Shown here: one piece after another, positions 34,516 to 41,911 of the stretch
How positions within the stretch are numbered: position 1 is the first letter of the stretch
How the letters are laid out: each line of letters starts with the position of its first letter
From: Clostridia bacterium
Lineage (GTDB): Bacteria; Bacillota; Clostridia; Oscillospirales; Acutalibacteraceae
Assembly: GCA_017428525.1 (NCBI GenBank)
Contig: JAFRQQ010000030.1
Span: 55,090-119,089, forward strand
Direction: 5' to 3'
Length of the DNA stretch: 64,000 nucleotides
Made by a program: the position numbers and the translations under genes
Notes under the pieces: generated by a model
Seen by the model: the letters and a program-made list of their open reading frames with translations, nothing else
Database searches by the model: none
What the model was told of the DNA's origin: nothing

Positions 34516-35733
34516 TCAGAAAGTTTTGGAAGCAGCATACACACTTTGGTACCATTGGGACGCAGTATCGTTGGTATAGGTTGTTCCGTCTGCGGTCGTA
34601 TAGGAATAAACAATCGCGTTGACGCCTGCCAAATCAGCGCCATCACAGCGAACGCCGATTTTTTCACTGCTGCCGGATTTGATGACGGTATCCTGCGTCG
34701 TAAACTGGATCACATATTTATCGTTTCCAAAGAAAGTGATCGTGCCGCCGATTTTCATTGCGTCATAATTTTGTTTGTAACCGACCGCCAAAAACACAAC
34801 CTGCTGAATATCATTGCCGCTGTTGTTGGTGATCGTGAAAACGCAAGCGTCGTCGCCCGATTCACCGATGTTGACCAGCTGGCCCTTGTAATAATCATCA
34901 ATCAGTTGTTTCTGCGTAATCTTTACCGGGCAGGGATCGCTGCTTTCGATGCTCTGCAGCGCGGTAAGATTGATGTAGGCGGCGGTGCTTGCAGCGGGCG
35001 CCTGCGTGACGTAGGGCGCGGTGGTCTGGGCGGGTGCGGTCGGCGTCGCTGCGGGGGCGGTCGGCGTCGATGCTTCTCTTGCGGTCAGAATATCGTTGTT
35101 CACCGTTATCGACTCCAGTGCTCCGGATGCATCAAAATAGAAATGCCAACCCTGCTGCCGATCCAAGGAGCCTTCGCTGTCCCGCAAGCAGTATTCAAAG
35201 CTGGTATTCCCCTCATATTCCGGCTCGCCCAAGGCCGCGCGGATCGTTTCCTTGGTGATCTGCCAGAGATTCAGACCGCCAGGCAGCGTGAAATTGCCCC
35301 TGTAATCGCGTTTCAGCCAGATTTCAGTAATATAGCATTCGGTTTCCGGCAGGTATTGAGATGAAAAATTATGAGTATAGACGCGGTCCAGCGTGGACGA
35401 TCCGTTCGAAACTTCACCGTGCATATAACCGTTTTCCGGTTCGATCATTTCGTTTTCCACACCGAACGTCCAGCCGTTTGCAAAGAAATCCGACACTTTG
35501 ATCGGCAGGGTGTAAATAACGCCGTCGATTTCAAGCTGCCAGCTACGCCAATCCGAAGATAAGTCTGCGGGCTGTGCCGGCGCATCGGTTGGGGCGGCGT
35601 TCGCAACCGCCGTTTCCTGCTGGGCGGGTGTTGCCGAGCCGAGGTCGTGAATGGTCTGGTCCTCTTTTCCGCAGGCGGCAAAAAGGACGACGACGAATGT
35701 GAGCATCAGAAGAATGGCAAGGATCTTTTTCAT
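34516..35733 (-). CDS. lipoprotein of unknown function with C-terminal beta domain
   Basis: 405 residues. Signal peptide with lipobox LFAAC (Cys about 21). A middle domain (about 65-215) contains WRSWQLEIDGVIYTLPIKVS and KETIRAALGEPEYEG. A Pro/Thr/Ala linker (about 220-255) precedes a C-terminal beta sandwich (about 265-395) with CVFTITNNSGNDIQQVVFLA, similar in style to DUF5780/FxLYD-type immunoglobulin-like modules. RBS GGAGG. Divergent from the XRE regulator at 35838, with three shared operator-like dyads, so probably controlled by it. Confidence 0.75.
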   Translation of the reverse strand: MKKILAILLMLTFVVVLFAACGKEDQTIHDLGSATPAQQETAVANAAPTDAPAQPADLSSDWRSWQLEIDGVIYTLPIKVSDFFANGWTFGVENEMIEPENGYMHGEVSNGSSTLDRVYTHNFSSQYLPETECYITEIWLKRDYRGNFTLPGGLNLWQITKETIRAALGEPEYEGNTSFEYCLRDSEGSLDRQQGWHFYFDASGALESITVNNDILTAREASTPTAPAATPTAPAQTTAPYVTQAPAASTAAYINLTALQSIESSDPCPVKITQKQLIDDYYKGQLVNIGESGDDACVFTITNNSGNDIQQVVFLAVGYKQNYDAMKIGGTITFFGNDKYVIQFTTQDTVIKSGSSEKIGVRCDGADLAGVNAIVYSYTTADGTTYTNDTASQWYQSVYAASKTF

Positions 35734-35749
35734 AGCAACATGCCTCCTT

Positions 35750-35834
35750 ATTATAGTAAAATCAGAATATCACATTTTGTGATATATGTCAATATCTCAT
35801 ATCGTGATTTCCTATAATACTCACGGGAAGTGAT
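35750..35834. promoter_or_regulatory. Divergent promoter with three regularly spaced dyads
   Basis: Three sites share the form xTCxC-N5-GTGAT: 35769-35783 (perfect ATCAC-N5-GTGAT), 35794-35808 and 35820-35834. Their centres are 25 and 26 bases apart. TATAAT boxes lie at 35750-35755 (minus strand, lipoprotein gene) and 35813-35818 (plus strand, XRE gene). Site 1 covers the minus -35 region, site 3 the plus start region. The adjacent XRE protein is the likely binder (inference). Confidence 0.72.
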
Positions 35835-35837
35835 GCT

Positions 35838-36053
35838 ATGAGACTGAAGGATTTGCGTGAAGACCGTGACATTCTGCAGAAGGATCTGGCAGCTTTTCTT
35901 CACGTTCGCCAAAACACCTATTCTCAATATGAAAACGGGCAGCGGCAGCTGCCGATCGCCGCTTTGATGCAGCTCGCCGATTATTACGGCGTATCCACAG
36001 ATTATATTCTTGGGCGAACGGAATGCCCGCAGCCGTATCCGCCCACCCGCTGA
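35838..36053 (+). CDS. XRE-family HTH regulator
   Basis: 71 residues, essentially one Cro/CI-type domain: LREDRDILQKDLAAFLHVRQ, then NTYSQYENGQRQLPIAALMQ as recognition region and the ending YYGVSTDYILGRTE. No effector domain. Base composition is AT-richer than the surroundings. Likely represses itself and the divergent lipoprotein gene through the three dyads between them. Confidence 0.9.
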   Translation: MRLKDLREDRDILQKDLAAFLHVRQNTYSQYENGQRQLPIAALMQLADYYGVSTDYILGRTECPQPYPPTR

Positions 36054-36221
36054 TTGCATGATTCCGATAAAAAATGAACCCGATCTGGCCAAAATTTATA
36101 AAAAATTTAAAAACTTCTCCCTTTTGGGTAGTGCAAAACCGGAAAAAGTATGATAGAATAAAAAACGAGAATGGGCGATTCCGCACGGAAGGCCCGGCAA
36201 ATCTGAAAGGAGCGATACACT

Positions 36222-37640
36222 ATGGGACTCATTCAAGCCGGCGTCGGCGCAGTGGGCGGCGTGCTCGCTGATCAGTGGAAAGAATTTTTCTACTGCGAAT
36301 CCATGGATAAGGACACCCTCATGGTCAAGGGCGAGAAGCGCATCACTTCCCGCTCCACCAACACCAAGGGGAACGACAACATCATTTCCAACGGCTCCGG
36401 CATCGCCGTGGCCGACGGGCAGGCGATGATCATCGTCGAGCAGGGCAAGGTCGTGGAATTCTGCGCCGAGCCCGGCCAGTTCACCTACAACACCTCCACC
36501 GAGCCGAGCATCTTCACCGGCAAGCTCGGCGACAGCATCAAGGAAACCTTCAAGCTCATCGGCAAGCGCTTCACCTACGGCGGCGACACCGGCAAGGATC
36601 AGCGCGTCTATTATTTCAACACCAAAGAGCTGATCGACAACAAATTCGGCACCCAGAATCCCGTTCCCTTCCGCGTTGTGGATAAGAACATCGGTCTGGA
36701 TATCGATATTTCCGTGCGCTGCAACGGTGTGTATTCCTACCGCATCGCGGATCCGCTGCTGTTCTACACGAGCCTCGCAGGCAACGTGAAGGCCGAGTAT
36801 AAGCGCGACGAGATCGACGGCCAGCTCAAAGGCGAATTCCTCAACGCGCTGCAGCCGGCGTTTGCGAAGATCTCCGAGCTGGGCATCCGCTACAGCGCGC
36901 TGCCCGGCCACACGATGGAGCTCTCCGAAGCGATGAACGAAGTGCTGACCCACTCCTGGTATGAGAAGCGCGGTCTGGCCGTTGTTTCCGTGGCGATCAA
37001 TTCCATCACCGCCCCCAAAGAGGACGAGGATCTGATCAAGGAGCTGCAGAAGACGGCAGTCATGCGCGATCCCACGATGGCGGGCGCGACTTACGTGAGC
37101 GCTACGGCGGACGCCATGCGCAAGGCGGCAGGCAACGAGGCCGGCGCAATGACCGGTTTCATGGGCATGGGTATGGCCATGAATGCCGGCGGCGCGAACA
37201 ACGTGGGCAACCTCTTTGCCATGGGCCAGCAGCAACAGCAGCAGGCGGCCCCCGCGGCTCCTGCGGCGGACAGCTGGAAATGCGCCTGCGGCACGGTCGT
37301 GACCGGCAACTTCTGCCCGCAGTGCGGCGCGAAGAAACCCGAGCCCAAGCCCGCGCCTGCGGCGGACGGCTGGAAGTGCGCGAAGTGCGGCGCAACGGCC
37401 ACGGGCAAATTCTGCCCGGAATGCGGCGCGCCGAAACCGGCGGACGCCGAGGGCTGGACCTGCGCGAAGTGCGGCGCGGTCAACAAGGGCAAGTTCTGCG
37501 CGGAATGCGGCTCCCCGAAGCCGGCCGGCGCTCCCCTCTATCGCTGCGATAAGTGCGGCTGGGAGCCCGAGGATCCGAAGAATCCGCCGAAGTTCTGCCC
37601 GGAATGCGGCGACCCCTTCGATGAGAGCGACGCGCAGTAA
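36222..37640 (+). CDS. SPFH-domain protein with C-terminal zinc ribbons (YdjI-type)
   Basis: 472 residues, no membrane helix. The N-terminal SPFH domain (about 1-290) carries GSGIAVADGQAMIIVEQGKV, EPGQFTYNTS and QNPVPFRVVDKNIGLDIDIS, as in the 'virion core protein' / YdjI family. A Gly/Met-rich hinge and a run of seven Gln precede four zinc ribbons with CxxC pairs (CACGTVV/CPQCGA, CAKCGAT/CPECGA, CAKCGAV/CAECGS, CDKCGW/CPECGD). YdjI-type proteins in Bacillus belong to envelope-stress responses. RBS AAAGGAG. A -10 like TAGAAT at 36154 lies upstream. Confidence 0.88.
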   Translation: MGLIQAGVGAVGGVLADQWKEFFYCESMDKDTLMVKGEKRITSRSTNTKGNDNIISNGSGIAVADGQAMIIVEQGKVVEFCAEPGQFTYNTSTEPSIFTGKLGDSIKETFKLIGKRFTYGGDTGKDQRVYYFNTKELIDNKFGTQNPVPFRVVDKNIGLDIDISVRCNGVYSYRIADPLLFYTSLAGNVKAEYKRDEIDGQLKGEFLNALQPAFAKISELGIRYSALPGHTMELSEAMNEVLTHSWYEKRGLAVVSVAINSITAPKEDEDLIKELQKTAVMRDPTMAGATYVSATADAMRKAAGNEAGAMTGFMGMGMAMNAGGANNVGNLFAMGQQQQQQAAPAAPAADSWKCACGTVVTGNFCPQCGAKKPEPKPAPAADGWKCAKCGATATGKFCPECGAPKPADAEGWTCAKCGAVNKGKFCAECGSPKPAGAPLYRCDKCGWEPEDPKNPPKFCPECGDPFDESDAQ

Positions 37641-37678
37641 TCCCGCGCAACCGACCCGCAATTGATCCATACCATCAG

Positions 37679-37718
37679 CATCCGGATCCCCACACCCCGG
37701 GGACCCGGATGTTTTTTT
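37679..37718 (+). terminator. Terminator after the SPFH/zinc-ribbon gene
   Basis: Thirteen-base-pair stem (catccggatcccc/ggggacccggatg, one mismatch) with a seven-base loop and seven T. Confidence 0.88.
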
Positions 37719-37829
37719 GTCTTTTCCTTGCTATTTCTGCCCGATGTATGTTATACTGTGTTTCAAGGAACAAACGGGCGGTCGGCGCGCGCCGGGATTG
37801 CCGGGTGCGCCGAACACAGGAGGGAACAG

Positions 37830-38774
37830 ATGAACGAAAAAAACGAACGAAAAAAACTGCCGAACTGGCTGCGTTGCCTGATCGGCAGCATCATTTTCTT
37901 TGTGCTTGCTTTCGGTTCGGCGATGCTTTTTGATTATCTGGGTGTGGATATGAATCATCCGTCCGGCGCGAAAGAAAGCGTGCTGGTGTCGGCCTGGATT
38001 TTTCTTCTTTTGGCAAGCATGGGCTTTTTCGCGGGCATGGTCGTTTTTATTGTGAAAGCGATCAGCGCAAAAGCGACTGCGCATGAGTCTTCGCCGAAGG
38101 AAACGGTCTACGGCAAGACGATCGCAGAGGGCGGCTCGGGCGGTCAGGTGAAATACTATCATTACAACAAGGACGATACCCTGCACCTGAAAAACGCATC
38201 GGCGGATATGACGTGGGGCTACGTGGTTGTGTATCTGATTGTGTTGTGTCCGGTCGGCGTGTTCTTCCTGATCCGAAAGCTGATCCATGAAAAGACGCAT
38301 TATTACGGCAACGGGGTCAAAACCATCATACTCGGCTGCATCGTCTTCGTGCCTGCGGTCTGGTCCCTGATTTCACTGCTGGTTTTCGAAGACGGCGCTC
38401 CGTCGTTGATGCTGCTGGTGATTTCCGCGGCCTTTTCTGCGGGCGGTCTGATCGCGCTGATTGCAGGCTTCTGGCTCAAACACCGCGGCGCGACGAATAA
38501 CGCCTTCATGTCGGCCATTACGATTGACAAGATCACGAGCATCGACACGCTTTCCGAACGGATGCACACGGATTATTCCGGCGCCGTGCGCGTCATTCAA
38601 AGGCTGATCGATGCGGAGCTGCTGGAAGGCGCCTATATTTATCACAAAGACCGGATCGTGATCGTGCCCGGCATTTCGGAGAAGATTGCGGTCAAATGCA
38701 GCATGTGCGGCGGCACAACGGTTCTTTACAGCAGCGAGCAACGAGAATGCAGATATTGCGGGGCGATCTTATGA
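37830..38774 (+). CDS. membrane protein with winged-helix-like and zinc-ribbon C-terminus (paralogue 1)
   Basis: 314 residues. About five membrane helices (residues 17-36, 50-75, 125-145, 165-187, 192-215). The cytoplasmic end holds a helical DNA-binding-like module (ITIDKITSIDTLSERMHTDY then GAVRVIQRLIDAELLEGAYI) and a zinc ribbon CSMCGG...CRYCG. A promoter TTGCTA-18-TATACT starts at 37728. It overlaps the next gene, which repeats the same arrangement. Unknown function; the layout resembles a membrane sensor with a nucleic-acid- or protein-binding end. Confidence 0.75.
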   Translation: MNEKNERKKLPNWLRCLIGSIIFFVLAFGSAMLFDYLGVDMNHPSGAKESVLVSAWIFLLLASMGFFAGMVVFIVKAISAKATAHESSPKETVYGKTIAEGGSGGQVKYYHYNKDDTLHLKNASADMTWGYVVVYLIVLCPVGVFFLIRKLIHEKTHYYGNGVKTIILGCIVFVPAVWSLISLLVFEDGAPSLMLLVISAAFSAGGLIALIAGFWLKHRGATNNAFMSAITIDKITSIDTLSERMHTDYSGAVRVIQRLIDAELLEGAYIYHKDRIVIVPGISEKIAVKCSMCGGTTVLYSSEQRECRYCGAIL

Positions 38775-39409
38775 GAAAACCGGTATTGAAAGACTACGAC
38801 ACAAGCAAATGGTATATTGCGACCGCGGTCGGGTGCCTTGCGTGTCCGGTCGGTTACGTCTGGCTGATTGTCAACACGGTGATCGAATTCCGAAAACACA
38901 TCCGGAAAAACAGAGCGATCTTATACAGCGGCCTTGGCGCGGCGATTTTTTCTCTCACCTATTTTATTATCTTTTCAATGACCTCGGATGAGGATGACTT
39001 TCTGATGGGCCTTTCCTTCATGTGGCTGCCGCAGGCGATCATGGCGGTTTATCTGTTTATCGTCTATGCGATCCATGCCAGACGCAGCCGGAAGCTTTCC
39101 GCGTGTCTGATGCTCATCAAAGACGATCATATCACGTCGACCGAAGAGCTTGCCGATATTCTCGGCGTGCGGGAATCCGGGGTCAACAGGCTGGCCGCGA
39201 GCCTGATCAGGAAAGGATTCCTTGAAGGGGCCGAGATCGACAAGGCGCAGCACGAAATCATCTTCAGAAAGAGCGTCTGGGCAAAGCAGAAGGCGGTGTG
39301 CAGATATTGCGGCGCGTCGCTGATTGTGGATTACGGCCACACGCTGATCTGCGAATACTGCGGCCAGGCGCTTTCGGTGGAAAGCAACAACCGGACAGAA
39401 AGAGCCTGA
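38771..39409 (+). CDS. membrane protein with winged-helix-like and zinc-ribbon C-terminus (paralogue 2)
   Basis: 212 residues, ATGA overlap with the previous gene. Three membrane helices (about 13-35, 48-68, 78-98), then IKDDHITSTEELADILGVRE with NRLAASLIRKGFLEGAEID, matching the same module in the 37830 protein, and CRYCGAS...CEYCGQA. It is a shortened relative of its upstream partner, so the pair arose by duplication. Function unknown. Confidence 0.75.
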   Translation: MRKPVLKDYDTSKWYIATAVGCLACPVGYVWLIVNTVIEFRKHIRKNRAILYSGLGAAIFSLTYFIIFSMTSDEDDFLMGLSFMWLPQAIMAVYLFIVYAIHARRSRKLSACLMLIKDDHITSTEELADILGVRESGVNRLAASLIRKGFLEGAEIDKAQHEIIFRKSVWAKQKAVCRYCGASLIVDYGHTLICEYCGQALSVESNNRTERA

Positions 39410-39546
39410 CGCAAGCCCTCCGACAGAGCGGCAAAACGCGGAATAAGCTGCCGTTCGCAAACGGACAAGCAGAAGAAGGTTTTTTGATTGACGGCATGAA
39501 ACGGAGATTTTATCGCAGGGGGATCTCTTTTTATGCTCCTATGCTG

Positions 39547-39716
39547 TCGCCGCCCTTTGGCGGCTCATGATGTTTCTCCGCTTCGCTTCGAAATGATGTT
39601 GCTCGCGCCGGTCGCAATGATGGGATGTTTGCCCTGCATGTGCCGCAGGCACACATCATGCGCGAAGCGCACATCATCGACGCAGGCAACATCATTTGCC
39701 CGACAGGGCAACCATC
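39547..39716. repeat. Array of mini-hairpins separated by ATGATG/CATCAT
   Basis: Within 170 bases, seven ATGATG or CATCAT triplet pairs alternate with short palindromes: gccgcc-cttt-ggcggc, tgtgcc-gca-ggcaca, gcgc-gaa-gcgc, ttgccc-gaca-gggcaa and weaker ones. It borders the 3' end of the serine recombinase gene. Not a CRISPR: spacers and palindromes differ in sequence and are too short. Confidence 0.7.
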
Positions 39717-41536
39717 ATTGAAAAAAGCACGCCGAAGCGTGCTTTTTTTGGTGACCCGGGCGAGAATCGCCCGCTGACGGCGCTGCCGCGCCTGCGGCAC
39801 GCACGCGGGCGCCAAAACGATCCACCGGATCGTTTTTCTCGCTGCGCTCGCGCCCTGTTCGATTCTCGCCCTGAAAAAACAAGCAGCCCACCCAAAAGAG
39901 TGAGCTGCTTGCTTGGTGACCCGGGCGTCATCATTATTGAACTCACATCTGTTTCCACCGTAACCTCTGTGTTAAAGTCAGAGTTGGGGTCAGTCCTTAT
40001 TATTACTTTAATTGTGTATTTGTTAGGTTTTTGAGGATCTGCATCATAAATATACACCCTTTCAACAAACCTGTCAACTATTTTCAGTCTTCCGTCGGCG
40101 GTTGATCGAAGACTATCCCAGGCAGCCTTAATAGTCATAACGCTGTTATAAAAGTCTTCTGCGGACATTTCGGTTTTTTCAATTCTATTAATATCCTTTA
40201 GTTCTGTTTCAAGATCTTTGATAATTGCTGTTTGTTCATCAACTCTTGTAAGCCAAATATCATTAAGAGTTTTTGCGTAAGCATCCATATAGGCATTGAG
40301 TTCGCTGCGATGCTTTATTAATAGGTTCTGGACCTCTTTTTTGTGAGGGCTGGGACCTTTCTTTTTTTCCTCTGCTTCAAGTTTCTTTGTTATTGCTGCA
40401 ATTTCTTCTTCATTCCAAATAAAGTCAGTAACGATCTGTAAAACCGCATTTTCAACAAATTCCTTGCCAACAGGTTTTTTTGAACACTTTTGAACATTAT
40501 ACTTTTTCCAGTATTTCCGGTTGCGGCAAGTGTAATAATACTTGGTTTTACCCTTCGTTTTGTTTCGGTCGTTTCCTCGACTGGTTCCTGCATCGACTAC
40601 CATTTCTTCCCCGCAGGTTCCGCAAAACAATTTGCCTCTGAGAATATATTGATCCCTATGAGCTTCTGTTTTTCCTTTATGATGTCTTTTCTGGTGAACG
40701 ATCTGCGCTTTATTCCAAACATCAACAGGGATGATCGGCTCAAATATTTCTTCAGTAGTAATTTCACCCTGCGCGGCTTCATTATCAAACACAGAAACCT
40801 TTATCCCGATATATATCGGGTTTTTAATAAAGGTGTTGACATTATTGGCAGTCATTTTATTGCCCTTGCCATTACGTACGCCATGACCATTGAGATAGGC
40901 AGCAATATGACTTGTGGAAATGCCAGAGACATACATATCAAAAGCATTACGGATATATGGCGCCGTTTCTTCATCTATAGCGTATTCTTTACCCTCTTTG
41001 CCTGCGTCAATAGCTTTTATTCCTGGAGGAAGATAGCCGCCGTTAAAATAGCCCTTTTCGGCATTTTTACGCATTCCGTCAACAGTGTAAGTCCTAAGCT
41101 GAACTACATACTCAGATGACATATGAACCTGAACCGCTTCAGCGATCGCGTTGTCGTTTGTTTCGGTAGCATATTCAATTCTGACGTTGTTGCTTTCAAG
41201 CCGATCTTTATAAGTATAATATTTTGCATTTCTTTCCCTGCTTATACGGTTAAGCGCATAGGCGACAACGACGTCAAATTCTTTGTCATCAGAGTCATTA
41301 AGCATTCTGATGAAATTTGTTCTTTTCTGTGTGTCATGAGATGCTGATCTCGCGTAGTCTGTATAAGTATCAACAAGCTCATATCCCTTGTACTCGATAT
41401 ACTGCTGACAGGCTTCGATCTGTCTATCAATACTAACTTCCTTTTGAGCATCAGAGGAAAAGCGAGCATATATAACAGCACGCTTGCCAAGTTCCTTTTC
41501 TTTTGAAAAGCCTTTTACAGAAGTACATTTTGCCAT
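39692..41536 (-). CDS. large serine recombinase with read-through C-terminal extension
   Basis: 614 residues. Resolvase domain: RAVIYARFSSDAQKEVSIDR with the catalytic Ser and RQIEACQQYI; then a recombinase domain (NGGYLPPGIKAID), a zinc ribbon (GKLFCGTCGEEMV...CRNRKYWKKYNVQKC) and a coiled coil. Such enzymes integrate and excise elements. ATG at 41536 with GAGGTG. The recognisable protein ends near DVSSIMMTPGSP; the last ~75 residues are translated from att-like, hairpin and terminator DNA without meeting a stop, so they are probably not conserved. Its promoter is TTGAAG-17-TATAAT (41581 to 41558 on the minus strand). Confidence 0.92.
   Translation of the reverse strand: MAKCTSVKGFSKEKELGKRAVIYARFSSDAQKEVSIDRQIEACQQYIEYKGYELVDTYTDYARSASHDTQKRTNFIRMLNDSDDKEFDVVVAYALNRISRERNAKYYTYKDRLESNNVRIEYATETNDNAIAEAVQVHMSSEYVVQLRTYTVDGMRKNAEKGYFNGGYLPPGIKAIDAGKEGKEYAIDEETAPYIRNAFDMYVSGISTSHIAAYLNGHGVRNGKGNKMTANNVNTFIKNPIYIGIKVSVFDNEAAQGEITTEEIFEPIIPVDVWNKAQIVHQKRHHKGKTEAHRDQYILRGKLFCGTCGEEMVVDAGTSRGNDRNKTKGKTKYYYTCRNRKYWKKYNVQKCSKKPVGKEFVENAVLQIVTDFIWNEEEIAAITKKLEAEEKKKGPSPHKKEVQNLLIKHRSELNAYMDAYAKTLNDIWLTRVDEQTAIIKDLETELKDINRIEKTEMSAEDFYNSVMTIKAAWDSLRSTADGRLKIVDRFVERVYIYDADPQKPNKYTIKVIIRTDPNSDFNTEVTVETDVSSIMMTPGSPSKQLTLLGGLLVFSGRESNRARAQREKRSGGSFWRPRACRRRGSAVSGRFSPGSPKKARFGVLFSMMVALSGK
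39721..39749. terminator. Bidirectional terminator at the element border
   Basis: aaaaaagcacgc-cgaa-gcgtgctttttt: perfect 12-bp stem with A and T tracts on the two sides. Confidence 0.85.
39749..39769. repeat. Candidate distal attachment site (tRNA-Glu 3'-end copy)
   Basis: TGGTGACCCGGGCGAGAATC plus G; differs from 45882-45902 at one base (G for A). Continues into a non-tRNA sequence, so it is only the terminal piece of a tRNA. Confidence 0.6.
39914..39927. repeat. Partial copy of the attachment-site core
   Basis: TGGTGACCCGGGCG repeated 165 bases inside the distal site, in the codons just after ...VSSIMMT of the serine recombinase. Confidence 0.55.
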
Positions 41537-41557
41537 TATTAACACCTCATCTTTTTT

Positions 41558-41586
41558 ATTATAACACAATTGGGGACCACCTTCAA
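41558..41586 (-). promoter_or_regulatory. Promoter of the serine recombinase gene
   Basis: Minus-strand TTGAAG (complement 41581-41586) and TATAAT (complement 41558-41563), spacer 17. Confidence 0.7.
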
Positions 41587-41673
41587 CCGTTAGTTTGGGG
41601 GTGGTTTCTCTTGCCTATCATATTGTTATTAGAAGTGTCGAAAAACTCCATTGTTAAAGAACGTGGAGGAGGA

Positions 41674-41836
41674 GGGGGTATAAAGCCCCCGACCAGTGAG
41701 CCCACACTCCTAACTAACGGCGTAGTGTTTCGGTAGCGGAAGCGGAGAAACACGGTCCGATGAGCGGCTCGGCGAGCATCGGCGCCGTTGCGAGGGGTTC
41801 GGGGGCGAGCGGGTAGAGCCCCCGTTTTCTCTTTTT
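41674..41836 (+). ncRNA. Structured leader/ncRNA with a three-way junction upstream of the primase gene
   Basis: GC-rich island in AT-rich DNA. A closing helix aacggcg (41716-41722)/cgccgtt (41783-41789) encloses two perfect hairpins: gtgtttc (41725-41731)/gaaacac (41747-41753) and ccgatg/catcgg (about 41757-41782). A 5' hairpin ggggg-tataaag-ccccc lies at 41674-41690. A terminator cgggggc/gcccccg (41800-41824) with a T-rich tail follows. Could be an attenuator for the primase gene or a copy-control RNA; no promoter was identified with confidence. It matches no RNA family I know. Confidence 0.45.
41800..41836 (+). terminator. Terminator or attenuator before the primase gene
   Basis: Seven-base-pair GC stem cgggggc/gcccccg, 11-base loop, then ttttctcttttt. 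Located 76 bases upstream of the primase start. Confidence 0.75.
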
Positions 41837-41911
41837 GCTTCTTTTTCTCTTTTAAGGGTAGGGTATGGACACTTCATCAAAAAATTTCTATTCAGAAAAT
41901 GAGGTGCTCCA

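Noticed and set aside
39547..39716. CRISPR-like array
   Set aside because: The constant part is only six bases and the intervening parts are palindromes; no cas genes are nearby.
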